A stretch of 64,000 nucleotides of DNA, from NCBI RefSeq assembly GCF_016056295.1, contig NZ_JAECZB010000096.1, positions 81,356 through 145,355 on the forward strand. Direction: 5' to 3'. This document shows, one piece after another, positions 19,401 through 26,948 of this stretch (within the stretch, counting starts at the first letter, position 1; the number at the start of each line of letters is the position of its first letter). This DNA comes from Atlanticothrix silvestris CENA357. Lineage in GTDB: Bacteria > Cyanobacteriota > Cyanobacteriia > Cyanobacteriales > Nostocaceae. Both the position numbers and the translations under genes were made by a program. The notes under the pieces were generated by a model. It saw only the letters and a list, made by a program, of their open reading frames with translations, ran no database searches and had not been told where the DNA came from.

Positions 19401-19882
19401 AGCTGATTAATCTGTGAATTTATGGTGTTATTTTAGACTTTCGACAACAATGAGGTTGTACAGTCGATACCTCTTAGTTGCGACTAATTGAAGTTATTCT
19501 AGCCAATTCTCGTTAGAGACTAAAAAAACTAAACCTACTAGTACGTCAAGTTTAAATTGATGGATAAACTGATGCGCGCCTAAATTGTGTAAACACTCTT
19601 TACGGTCGTTAACTGTTAACTGTTAACTGTTGACGGTTGACGGTTAACGGTTATCAATCATAGGTCATCAGCCTTCATGTAAATGTTCAAGTTAAATGCG
19701 TAACAGCTTAAGCAATTTCGTAGTAAGGGCTTGAGTCATTCTTTATCTAAGCACTAAAGTGCTTACTACAAACTCTCAAAACTAGCTTGACAAAGTACTA
19801 CAAGGGGCATGGTTTTTGAGTATGGGGAATGGAGAAGAGTTGCCAAAAAACTGGGTCTCTTGAGAGCGCGCAGTGTCAAAAA
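19401..19882. other. Intergenic region with a heptamer STRR array
   Basis: Bases 19608-19656 hold seven tandem heptamers (three GTTAACT, two GTTGACG, one GTTAACG, one GTTATCA), a short tandemly repeated repetitive sequence typical of heterocystous cyanobacteria. Near 19800-19842 is a fragment similar to 15216-15253. No gene was seen. Confidence 0.75.
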
Positions 19883-21136
19883 TCACTCTGAAAGGGCTAA
19901 TTCGGGAATTAACTGATGAACAGCTAGCTCGATTTTGCGATTAACTGCTTCCCAAGAATATTCCGCCTGAACGAGTTCATAAGCAGAATTAGCTAGTTTA
20001 TTTCCTAACGAAGAATCTAGCCAAAGTTGATTGACACCTTCAACTAACTCTTCAACTTCATTTCTAATTAATAGATGTTCCCCATCTCTAGCTTTGATAC
20101 CCTCTACACCTTTGGTAGTACTAACCACAGGACAGCCAGCCGCAAACGCTTCTAAAATTTTCAAGCGTGTACCTCCGCCTTGAAGTAAAGGTACAACCAT
20201 TACACTAGCAGCAGCTAAATAAGGTCGCACATCGGGTATGCTGCCAGTAACAATAATTCCAGATTCTCTCTGGGCAGCTACTTGCATAGATGAAGTGGGA
20301 TTACGCCCTACCAACAGCAGACGGCTATCTGGGTAAAGTTTGCGTAGTCGGGGGTAAATTTGATAAATCAGTAACTCAGCTGCTACTGTGTTGGGTGAGT
20401 ATGAAAGTTGACCGAGAAATAGTATATTGTGGCGTGTATTTTCTAACCCAGTCGCTGGGAGACATTCACGGGAGTACACACTATTATAGTGGGCGACATT
20501 AATTCCGTTGGGTATGACTTGAGTTGGTGCTACTTGCTTGTAATACTGCTTTATTAAGCTTGAATCATCTTCGCTACATACCCATACTTGGCTAGCTTGG
20601 CTGGCGAAATCGCTTTCGATGGAAAAAAGATGGTTTAGTTGAATTTTGGCTTGTAATTGTGACTTAAAATCTGGAATTGAATTGTGTCTTTGCTGCCAAA
20701 CAGATGCTTCTACATTATGGTTATCGAAGATAATTTGACATTGATGGCGTTTGACTACATTTAAGTATGGGTACAACCAGACTTCTTCAAAAATTACCAA
20801 ATTGGGTTGAAACTTTGTGAGGATTGCGTCTAATTCTTCAGCCGCAGTTTTTGCATAAGCCCAATTAGCATCTGGATGTCTGCGTGATTGCAACCACCAC
20901 AAACGATTTTCTAATTTTTCCCAGTTTGAGCGCTGGCTGGCGACGTTGGTATGTTTCCATAGTGCGACTCCGGGTAAAGATGTATTTTGAGGACTCCAGT
21001 TAGAAACTGAAAAAACACCAATGGGGCCAAACTTCATCATGATGTTGATGTTTTGCCAGGTACGTAAGCTTACTCCGCCAATGGGTGGGTACGGTACTTC
21101 TTTGGTGATGAATAAAGTGCGAATCAAGAAAGTCAC
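19883..21136 (-). CDS. Glycosyltransferase, GT4-like (GT-B fold)
   Basis: A 417-aa glycosyltransferase. The N-terminal half opens with RTLFITKEVPYPPIGGVSLRTW, a glycine-rich acceptor-domain loop. The C-terminal half has the nucleotide-sugar domain: NILFLGQLSYSPN, then DSRLLLVGRNP, VPLLQGGGTRLKILEAFAAGCPVVSTTKGVEGI, including the E-x7-E-like segment of GT4 enzymes. It probably acts in surface polysaccharide or glycolipid synthesis. The start is GTG. No other polysaccharide genes are adjacent, so the pathway is unknown. Confidence 0.85.
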   Translation of the reverse strand: MTFLIRTLFITKEVPYPPIGGVSLRTWQNINIMMKFGPIGVFSVSNWSPQNTSLPGVALWKHTNVASQRSNWEKLENRLWWLQSRRHPDANWAYAKTAAEELDAILTKFQPNLVIFEEVWLYPYLNVVKRHQCQIIFDNHNVEASVWQQRHNSIPDFKSQLQAKIQLNHLFSIESDFASQASQVWVCSEDDSSLIKQYYKQVAPTQVIPNGINVAHYNSVYSRECLPATGLENTRHNILFLGQLSYSPNTVAAELLIYQIYPRLRKLYPDSRLLLVGRNPTSSMQVAAQRESGIIVTGSIPDVRPYLAAASVMVVPLLQGGGTRLKILEAFAAGCPVVSTTKGVEGIKARDGEHLLIRNEVEELVEGVNQLWLDSSLGNKLANSAYELVQAEYSWEAVNRKIELAVHQLIPELALSE

Positions 21137-21208
21137 TCAAGTATGGTTTTGAAGAAAGGGGAATGTCTCACGCAGAGGCGCAGAGGGAGAGTTTAGGAGT
21201 TTGCAAAG

Positions 21209-21943
21209 CTATCGATTTTGTGGAATATTTGGGGTAGGTTGGTAAGTTGAGTTAAATCTCAGTTGATTAATCACGAAGAATGTACCAAGAGCTAAGGCAA
21301 TAGACACAAATGCGATCGCTACAGTATTATTCTTCCAAAAGCTGAGTTTTCCTTGTGTATAAGCAGTATTAGTTATATTTACTTCACGTCTCGCTTCTTC
21401 CAAAATTGATTGGAGAGCATTTATTTGCTCATCTTCTAATTGTACAAATTTGTCTTGCCTAAAAGCGTTTTCTATAATTTTTATTTTTTCTTCGGAAGAT
21501 ACTTGAGCAAGTTCTGTTCTCACAATTTCATAGGGATTGTTTTGCTTTACTGGTTGTGAAGGTGGAATTGGAGAGTTTTGCTGAAAGTGTTTTTGATAAA
21601 AGTTCTCCAAGTTCTCAGACTTGATGGGTTGTGAAGATGGAGTTGGGACATCTTGTTGAATATCTTTTTTGGTAAACCTATAAGAAGTATCTCGTTGTGT
21701 AGGTCTTGATGGTTGATTTTGTGGCTTTTGGGGTTGAGTTGGGATGCGCTGATTACTACCTATTTCATGTGTCTTCAATGACCATTTATATTCACTATCT
21801 TGAACAACTCTATTTTTTAATGAAGAATATAAGTAGTGATTGACTTCCCGTCTTTCAATTCCTAGCATTTCAGCTATTTTGACTGCTCTTAGAGGAGTTC
21901 CACGGTTCAATATTTCAATGATTTTGGATTCTAAGTTATCCAT
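21209..21943 (-). CDS. Winged-helix domain protein with C-terminal membrane anchor
   Basis: A 244-aa protein, not a recognised named family. Residues about 1-58 (SKIIEILNRGTPLRAVKIAEMLGIERREVNHYLYSSLKN) read as a small winged-helix domain of the Z-alpha/MarR-like type. A Gln/Pro/Ser-rich linker with repeated PSQP motifs follows, then a charged helical stretch (residues about 145-195), and one transmembrane helix (VAIAFVSIALALGTFFVINQ) near the C-terminus. It lies 38 bases downstream of the ParB-like gene on the same strand and may be the third gene of that operon, perhaps tethering DNA or nucleoprotein to the membrane (inference). Confidence 0.65.
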   Translation of the reverse strand: MDNLESKIIEILNRGTPLRAVKIAEMLGIERREVNHYLYSSLKNRVVQDSEYKWSLKTHEIGSNQRIPTQPQKPQNQPSRPTQRDTSYRFTKKDIQQDVPTPSSQPIKSENLENFYQKHFQQNSPIPPSQPVKQNNPYEIVRTELAQVSSEEKIKIIENAFRQDKFVQLEDEQINALQSILEEARREVNITNTAYTQGKLSFWKNNTVAIAFVSIALALGTFFVINQLRFNSTYQPTPNIPQNR

Positions 21944-21981
21944 AATTAGTAATAAATTTTAACTGAATAGAATATTTTAAA

Positions 21982-22725
21982 TTAACTAATACCATCAGAA
22001 AAACTATCAATAATTTTTAGCATTGTTTTGTCGCCTAGGCCTTTAATACGATCAACTACATTACTAAAGGACTCAAATTTACCATTTTCACGCTCATTAA
22101 CTATATTTGCAATTATTGGAGTTTTCACATTAATCCGTTTCAATTTAGAAGTCAGTTCAGGTAAAGACCAGCTATTAAGTGCTTCTAGTGGTTCAATAGG
22201 CTTTGGAAGCCTATTTTCAATTGCATTTAGTTTGTTGGTAAAACTTTTAATTTCACGCCTCAGTTCTTCCTGTAATTCATTAGTACGGCTTTCAATACGT
22301 GATTCAAGATTTGTTACACGAGATTCTGTATTTGTAGTACGTGATTCCATATTTATAAAGCGCAATTCAATGGCATCTGAACTAGTAGCTATATTGCTGT
22401 AAATATTACTATTTTTTGGCTTTCTGAATACTTCAATTTGTTTTGTTAAAGCTTCCTCATTCTCATCTTCAATAATAAATACTCCAATCATTTCGCCTTT
22501 GCGAGGATCTATTTCTCTAGCTCTAGCAGCAGCATAATATTCAAAGTCTCCATCTACTACTTCAAAAGATTGTAGGCTTGTTCTGCGAACAACTATAGGG
22601 TTAATAACTCCTTCAGATTCTAAAATTAACTTAGCAGCTTGTTCTAATTCCTCTTCTGCAAAAAGTGAACGAGGCTTGCTAGAGATAATTTTTTTGATAG
22701 CAACAAGTGATGTAGATAATTTCAT
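21982..22725 (-). CDS. ParB-N-like / coiled-coil / helix-hairpin-helix protein
   Basis: A 247-aa protein with three parts. Residues 1-100 resemble the ParB N-terminal/Srx fold (SLFAEEELEQAAKLILESEGVINPIVVRRT, then VVDGDFEYYAAARA). The CTP-binding GERR signature of true ParB appears replaced by GDFE. Residues about 118-175 are a heptad coiled coil (MESRTTNTESRVTNLESRIE). The C-terminus (SFSNVVDRIKGLGDKTMLKII) is a helix-hairpin-helix motif, typical of non-specific DNA binding. Its ATG overlaps the TAA of the upstream nuclease-ParA gene as TAATG, indicating translational coupling. Confidence 0.7.
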   Translation of the reverse strand: MKLSTSLVAIKKIISSKPRSLFAEEELEQAAKLILESEGVINPIVVRRTSLQSFEVVDGDFEYYAAARAREIDPRKGEMIGVFIIEDENEEALTKQIEVFRKPKNSNIYSNIATSSDAIELRFINMESRTTNTESRVTNLESRIESRTNELQEELRREIKSFTNKLNAIENRLPKPIEPLEALNSWSLPELTSKLKRINVKTPIIANIVNERENGKFESFSNVVDRIKGLGDKTMLKIIDSFSDGIS

Positions 22726-24092
22726 TATATTAATCCTGTCTTTTGTAAAACTTCCATTGCTAATAGTTCAAACTCTTGTGCGGCAGTTGAGTCTGGTTTA
22801 AAATCAAGTACAGAAACAGGATCAGCTACTTCAATATCTCCAATCATCAGAGTTTTTTCTGCACATTTTGCTAGATCATCTCTTTCATAAATCACCGTAT
22901 CCATAATTTCAAAACCATAGCGTTTTGGGATAGTATCTAGTCGCTTAGGTAAAGTATGTTTTACAAATTGATTATTTGTAGATATCTTACAGGCAAGTAT
23001 ACCTAAAATCTCAACTGGAGGTTTTCTTAGAGGATATTTTCTATAAGCATTAATTTTTTTGAGAAAGTCTTTGACATTTAATAGGCCTTGATTAGCAAAA
23101 GGTTTTAGGTCAGAGGGAATGATAAGGTAATCCGCAGTAATTAAAGCAATCCTCGCGTACAAGTTTAAAGAAGGCGGCGTATCAATTAGAACTACATCAT
23201 ATTGTTCTACTATTGTGTCTAGCTTTTGAGCCAGCATCGTTTTACTATCTTCGTTTTGAATTAGTTCATTTTCAACATTCATCAAACTGATGTGAGATGG
23301 TACAACACTAATTTCTGGGTTAGTAAATTGAGATTTTCTGGCAACTTCTTCTATAGGATAAAAATCTCCTGATTCTAAAATATGTCGAATATTAGAGTCT
23401 TTGATATCATCAAACTCTTCATCATCAAATTTAACTAAGCCTGTAGCAAATGTAGTATTTGCTTGACTATCAAGGTCAATAACTAAAACTCTTTTACCCT
23501 TTTTTCTGAGAGCAGCGGCTAGATTTACTACAGTAGTTGTTTTACCTACTCCACCTTTATTGTGATAAACTGCGATTATTTTCATTGAATGTTGCCTCTT
23601 TACTTCCAAATTTAAATTATCATTAGATACTTGAATATCTAAGTCGTCTATCACTTGCCATTCTTTCAGATTCTCTCTTCCAATTAAACCTGTAATTTGA
23701 TCTATCTTTTCTTCAACATCTTTCCCATTACACTGAAACACTAGTTGAACGTCATTTTGAAATTTCTCATAAATTCTAATTTCCTTGCCATTAGTGAGCA
23801 ACCCATACCTGACATTCAAGCTTGTTAAATAATGCCTGAGTTTGGGAATATGATTATTTAAGTTTTGCTTTGGGCTTTTTGCCTCCATAACCACACTCAG
23901 CGGTGAGTTGGCATCTAATACCAAGGGAATTACTTGTGCAGCAAATGCTAAAAAGTCCAAGCGGATGTTACCAAAGGCAACTTCCTGATGCCACGTTTCG
24001 GGAGTATACCCTAACTGCGGTAGCAAATATTGCACTATGAGTTTACTTTCGACTTCGCTTTCGTTGCGACACAGTTCCGGGTTAAAAGGCAA
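22725..24092 (-). CDS. Fusion of HsdR_N-type PD-(D/E)XK nuclease domain and ParA ATPase
   Basis: 455 aa. Residues 1-145 match the N-terminal nuclease domain of type I restriction R subunits: ESEVESKLIVQYLLPQLGY, then IRLDFLAF (Asp46) and VVMEAKSPKQNL (Glu70-x-Lys72), a complete PD-(D/E)XK triad, then YGLLTNGKEIRIY. A linker leads to a full ParA/MinD ATPase from residue 170: deviant Walker A KGGVGKTTT (about 179-187), DLDSQANTTFATG, and DVVLIDTPPSLN. There are no helicase or methylase motifs. The start is TTG after AGAGGT. It is first gene of an operon with the ParB-like and winged-helix proteins. It could be a partition protein with a nuclease domain or a defence ATPase; function is not established. 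Confidence 0.82.
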   Translation of the reverse strand: MPFNPELCRNESEVESKLIVQYLLPQLGYTPETWHQEVAFGNIRLDFLAFAAQVIPLVLDANSPLSVVMEAKSPKQNLNNHIPKLRHYLTSLNVRYGLLTNGKEIRIYEKFQNDVQLVFQCNGKDVEEKIDQITGLIGRENLKEWQVIDDLDIQVSNDNLNLEVKRQHSMKIIAVYHNKGGVGKTTTVVNLAAALRKKGKRVLVIDLDSQANTTFATGLVKFDDEEFDDIKDSNIRHILESGDFYPIEEVARKSQFTNPEISVVPSHISLMNVENELIQNEDSKTMLAQKLDTIVEQYDVVLIDTPPSLNLYARIALITADYLIIPSDLKPFANQGLLNVKDFLKKINAYRKYPLRKPPVEILGILACKISTNNQFVKHTLPKRLDTIPKRYGFEIMDTVIYERDDLAKCAEKTLMIGDIEVADPVSVLDFKPDSTAAQEFELLAMEVLQKTGLI

Positions 24093-24147
24093 TATTTTTT
24101 ACCTCTAAAAACTGATAAGCACAGTAAATAACTTGATAGTTATTCGA

Positions 24148-24179
24148 TTATGCCATAGTGTTAGTTATTTATGGCACAA
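24148..24179. promoter_or_regulatory. Inverted repeat between divergent ParA genes (operator or parS-like)
   Basis: TTATGCCATA (24148-24157) and TATGGCACAA (24170-24179) are inverted copies (9 of 10 bases) spaced by 12 bases. They lie 56 bases upstream of the nuclease-ParA start in the 406-base intergenic region, which otherwise shows no gene. This is a plausible binding site for one of the ParA/ParB/winged-helix proteins. Confidence 0.45.
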
Positions 24180-24498
24180 TAAATACTTAATAGTATGTAT
24201 AGATTTTAAATTATATTTAGTATTATTACTGTGAATCAAAAGCTATAGCAAATAGAATTTATTGCTAAATAAGCTATGCATTAGTTATACAAACTTTTAA
24301 AGAGTGATACATTACTCCTCCTCCTTACTAGCCAAGGATTGGGGGGTTAGATCTGTAGTGCGATCGCAATTAAAACCGCTATAATCTGACAGTCTCAACT
24401 TTTGAGTCCCGGAAAATATTAAATTTAGCAGAAGTTTTAATTATTGAAGAGGGTTGTACGCTACCTAAATGGGAATGCGTCATCAGAGGAAATAACCA

Positions 24499-25383
24499 AT
24501 GGGATATGTAATTGCTACTGCAAATATGAAAGGCGGCGTAGGCAAAACTACCCTCACCGTCAACTTAGCTACTTGTTTGGCGAAAAATCATGGTAAACGG
24601 GTACTTGTACTTGACTTAGATAGCCAAATCAGCGCTACACTCAGTCTGATGTCGCCTGTAGACTTTGCCAAGCGTCGTAAACAAAGTAAGACTTTTAGAT
24701 ATTTAATAGACGAAGTTGTGAATCCAGGGTCACAATCCGATCTGACTATTCAAGATATCATTCAATCCGAAGTTTGTAATCTACCTGGGCTGAATTTATT
24801 ACCAGGAGATATCGATTTGTATGATGAATTTGTTGTGTCAGAAATGTTGCATCAACAAGCAACAGCTTTGGGTGAACAAGACTTTGAAACAGTTTGGAAT
24901 CGCTTTGAAAGAGTCTTAGTAAATAATATTTTAAAACCAGTACGTCAAGAGTATGATTTCATCCTCTTAGATTGTGCGCCCGGCTATAATTTATTGACTC
25001 GTAGTGCTTTAGCTGCCAGTGATTTCTACATCCTCCCAGCTAAACCCGAACCTCTATCTGTAGTGGGTATTCAATTGTTAGAAAGACGCATTTCTCAACT
25101 AAAAGATAGCCATGAACAGGAAGCTAAAATAAATATCCAAATGCTAGGAATTGTATTTAGTATGGCTACTGTCAACTTACTAACTGGCAGATACTATAAG
25201 CAAGTCATGCACCGCGTTGTTGAAGATTTTGGCGTAGAAAAAATTTGTAAGGCACAAATACCAGTTGATGTCAATGTTGCTAAGGCTGTTGATAGCTTTA
25301 TGCCAGCAGTTTTGACTGCTCCTCAATCGGCAGGTTCCAAAGCATTTTCTCAGTTAACTCAGGAACTATTGCAAAAGCTATGA
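24499..25383 (+). CDS. ParA family ATPase (Soj-like)
   Basis: A 294-aa ParA ATPase. It has a deviant Walker A (MKGGVGKTTLTVNLA, lysine preceding GGVGKT), LVLDLDSQISATLSL, and DFILLDCAPGYNLLTRSAL as Walker B/switch II. No N-terminal helix-turn-helix extension, so it is a type Ib or orphan ParA that binds DNA non-specifically. AGAGGA eight bases before the ATG is a good ribosome-binding site. It is divergent from the nuclease-ParA fusion, and no parB follows it, so its cargo is unknown. Confidence 0.88.
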   Translation: MGYVIATANMKGGVGKTTLTVNLATCLAKNHGKRVLVLDLDSQISATLSLMSPVDFAKRRKQSKTFRYLIDEVVNPGSQSDLTIQDIIQSEVCNLPGLNLLPGDIDLYDEFVVSEMLHQQATALGEQDFETVWNRFERVLVNNILKPVRQEYDFILLDCAPGYNLLTRSALAASDFYILPAKPEPLSVVGIQLLERRISQLKDSHEQEAKINIQMLGIVFSMATVNLLTGRYYKQVMHRVVEDFGVEKICKAQIPVDVNVAKAVDSFMPAVLTAPQSAGSKAFSQLTQELLQKL

Positions 25384-25477
25384 AATAAAAAGTGCCTAAG
25401 AGACTATTTATAAAATAAATCTTAAGTAGTGGACTGGCAAGCCTTAAATGTTGCAATAGAAAATAGCGAAAAAATTG

Positions 25478-25704
25478 TAGGTTGGGGAGCCACTGCGTTG
25501 GGCGGCTCTGCCGACTTGAAGTAAGTGGCGTTTGACGTAAGGAAACCCAACACCAATATCCATGTTGAGTTGACGAAATTTATGTTGGGTTGTGCTGCGC
25601 TTAAACGCCACTTTCTTCAATGGGGGGAACCCCCCGAAGTTGCTCCTCTTGGGGAGACCCCAAGACCGCACTTCTCTCCGCACAGAAGTGGCTCCCCAAC
25701 CTAC
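25478..25704. repeat. MITE-like nested palindromic element
   Basis: A 227-bp element bounded by perfect 18-bp terminal inverted repeats (25478-25495 and 25687-25704). Inside are more inverted pairs, such as AAGTGGCGTTT near 25523 with its complement near 25602, and CCAACACCA/GGTTGTGC-like arms. No transposase is encoded; frames of 61-79 codons on both strands are by-products of the palindrome. The structure fits a non-autonomous transposable element. Confidence 0.7.
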
Positions 25705-26094
25705 ATCTAATGCACTATTTTAGTCTTGACACGCCACTACCAGATTAAAACAAATGTAGGTAATATTTTCGGACTTGTGTGTACACCTTAGCCAACACAC
25801 TGCCTCGTTACAAACTTCTTAAGTATTTAAACCGTCCTATTTACCTTTATGAAAGACTGTAATAAAATTTAATATTTATCTAGGTTATGTAATTTACGTT
25901 AACTATTGCAGAGAAATTTGCTCAGAGTGAGTAGAATAACAAATACAGCGAAACAAACTACTTTATGAATTAGCTATCCTAGAGCTACAGACTCTTTTTT
26001 AAATCCTCAGTTATTTTCAGTATTGTACTTCTGAGGAACACCAATCAAGACCAAGCAAACCACATTATTAACTAAAGAGCTTCCACAAATCATA
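25705..26094. other. Intergenic region upstream of infC
   Basis: About 390 bases. It contains a dispersed motif GACTTGTGTGTACACC (near 25772) also present near 42236. It probably carries the infC promoter and leader; no ORF or structured RNA was recognised. Confidence 0.4.
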
Positions 26095-26628
26095 ATGGCT
26101 GTGATTGAAAAGAAAAGAACTCGCGATCTGCCCCAAATTAACGAACGCATCCGCTTCCCAAAAATCCGAGTCATTGACACCGATGGCGCGCAGCTGGGAA
26201 TCATGGTTCCACAAGAAGCACTACAACTAGCAGAAGAGAAAGATCTGGATTTAGTGCTACTCAGTGACAAGGCTGACCCGCCGGTTTGTCGGATTATGGA
26301 CTATGGGAAATATAAGTTTGAGCAGGAAAAGAAAGCGCGGGAAGCCCGGAAGAAGCAGCACACGGCCGATGTTAAGGAAGTGAAGATGCGCTACAAGATT
26401 GAGGAACACGACTACAACGTGCGTGTTAAGCAAGCAGAGCGTTTCCTCAAAGATGGTGATAAGGTCAAAGCTACCGTGATGTTCCGGGGTCGAGAAATTC
26501 AACACAGCGACTTGGCAGAACATCTGCTCAAGCGCATGGCTACTGATTTGGAGCCATTTGGTGAAGTGCAGCAAGCACCCAAAAAAGAAGGGAGAAACAT
26601 GATGATGCTGATATCCCCCAAAAAATAA
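26095..26628 (+). CDS. infC: Translation initiation factor IF-3
   Basis: A 177-aa canonical IF-3, which binds the 30S subunit, blocks premature 50S joining and checks the start codon and initiator tRNA. The N-domain begins [21 protein letters not shown] and contains [19 protein letters not shown]; a basic helix linker leads into [19 protein letters not shown] and [13 protein letters not shown] in the C-domain. It starts with ATG, unlike the paralogue at 5817-6305, which shares the fold but has a weaker N-terminus. It is probably the housekeeping copy. Confidence 0.95.
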   Translation: MAVIEKKRTRDLPQINERIRFPKIRVIDTDGAQLGIMVPQEALQLAEEKDLDLVLLSDKADPPVCRIMDYGKYKFEQEKKAREARKKQHTADVKEVKMRYKIEEHDYNVRVKQAERFLKDGDKVKATVMFRGREIQHSDLAEHLLKRMATDLEPFGEVQQAPKKEGRNMMMLISPKK

Positions 26629-26782
26629 TTCTCCGAATTTCATAGCTAACAAGTAGAATCTCCGACTGACAATATCAAAACGACTCTGAGGTCGTTGCAA
26701 TTTACTTAAAACTGATAGTCCTGAGCGCTGAGTGGGAAACATAATACTCAGTTGCTTGGGACTTTTGTCATTTTAGGGAATT

Positions 26783-26831
26783 GGGCATGGGGCATGGGGC
26801 ATGGGGATAGGCAATAGGCAATAGGCAATAG
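26783..26831. repeat. Heptamer STRR array
   Basis: Seven heptamers in the gap between infC and the next gene: three GGGCATG, one GGGATAG and three GCAATAG. They lie in the 320-base intergenic region 26629-26948, which otherwise shows no gene. Confidence 0.75.
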
Positions 26832-26948
26832 GGCATTGGTGATTATTTTATTCTTTTCTCCTCTGCTCCGGTTGTTGAGCGTAGTCGAAACACTGCTCCT
26901 CTACTTCCCCACCTCCCCTACGGTGATTGCATCAAAAAGTAAAACTGG

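Noticed and set aside
21209..25383. The Par genes as evidence of a plasmid or integrated element
   Set aside because: No replication, integrase or attachment sequences were found, and chromosomal housekeeping genes (infC, murG, cysK) are in the same window.
25444..25710. Overlapping 61- and 79-codon frames near 25.5 kb
   Set aside because: They lie within the MITE-like palindrome and mirror each other.
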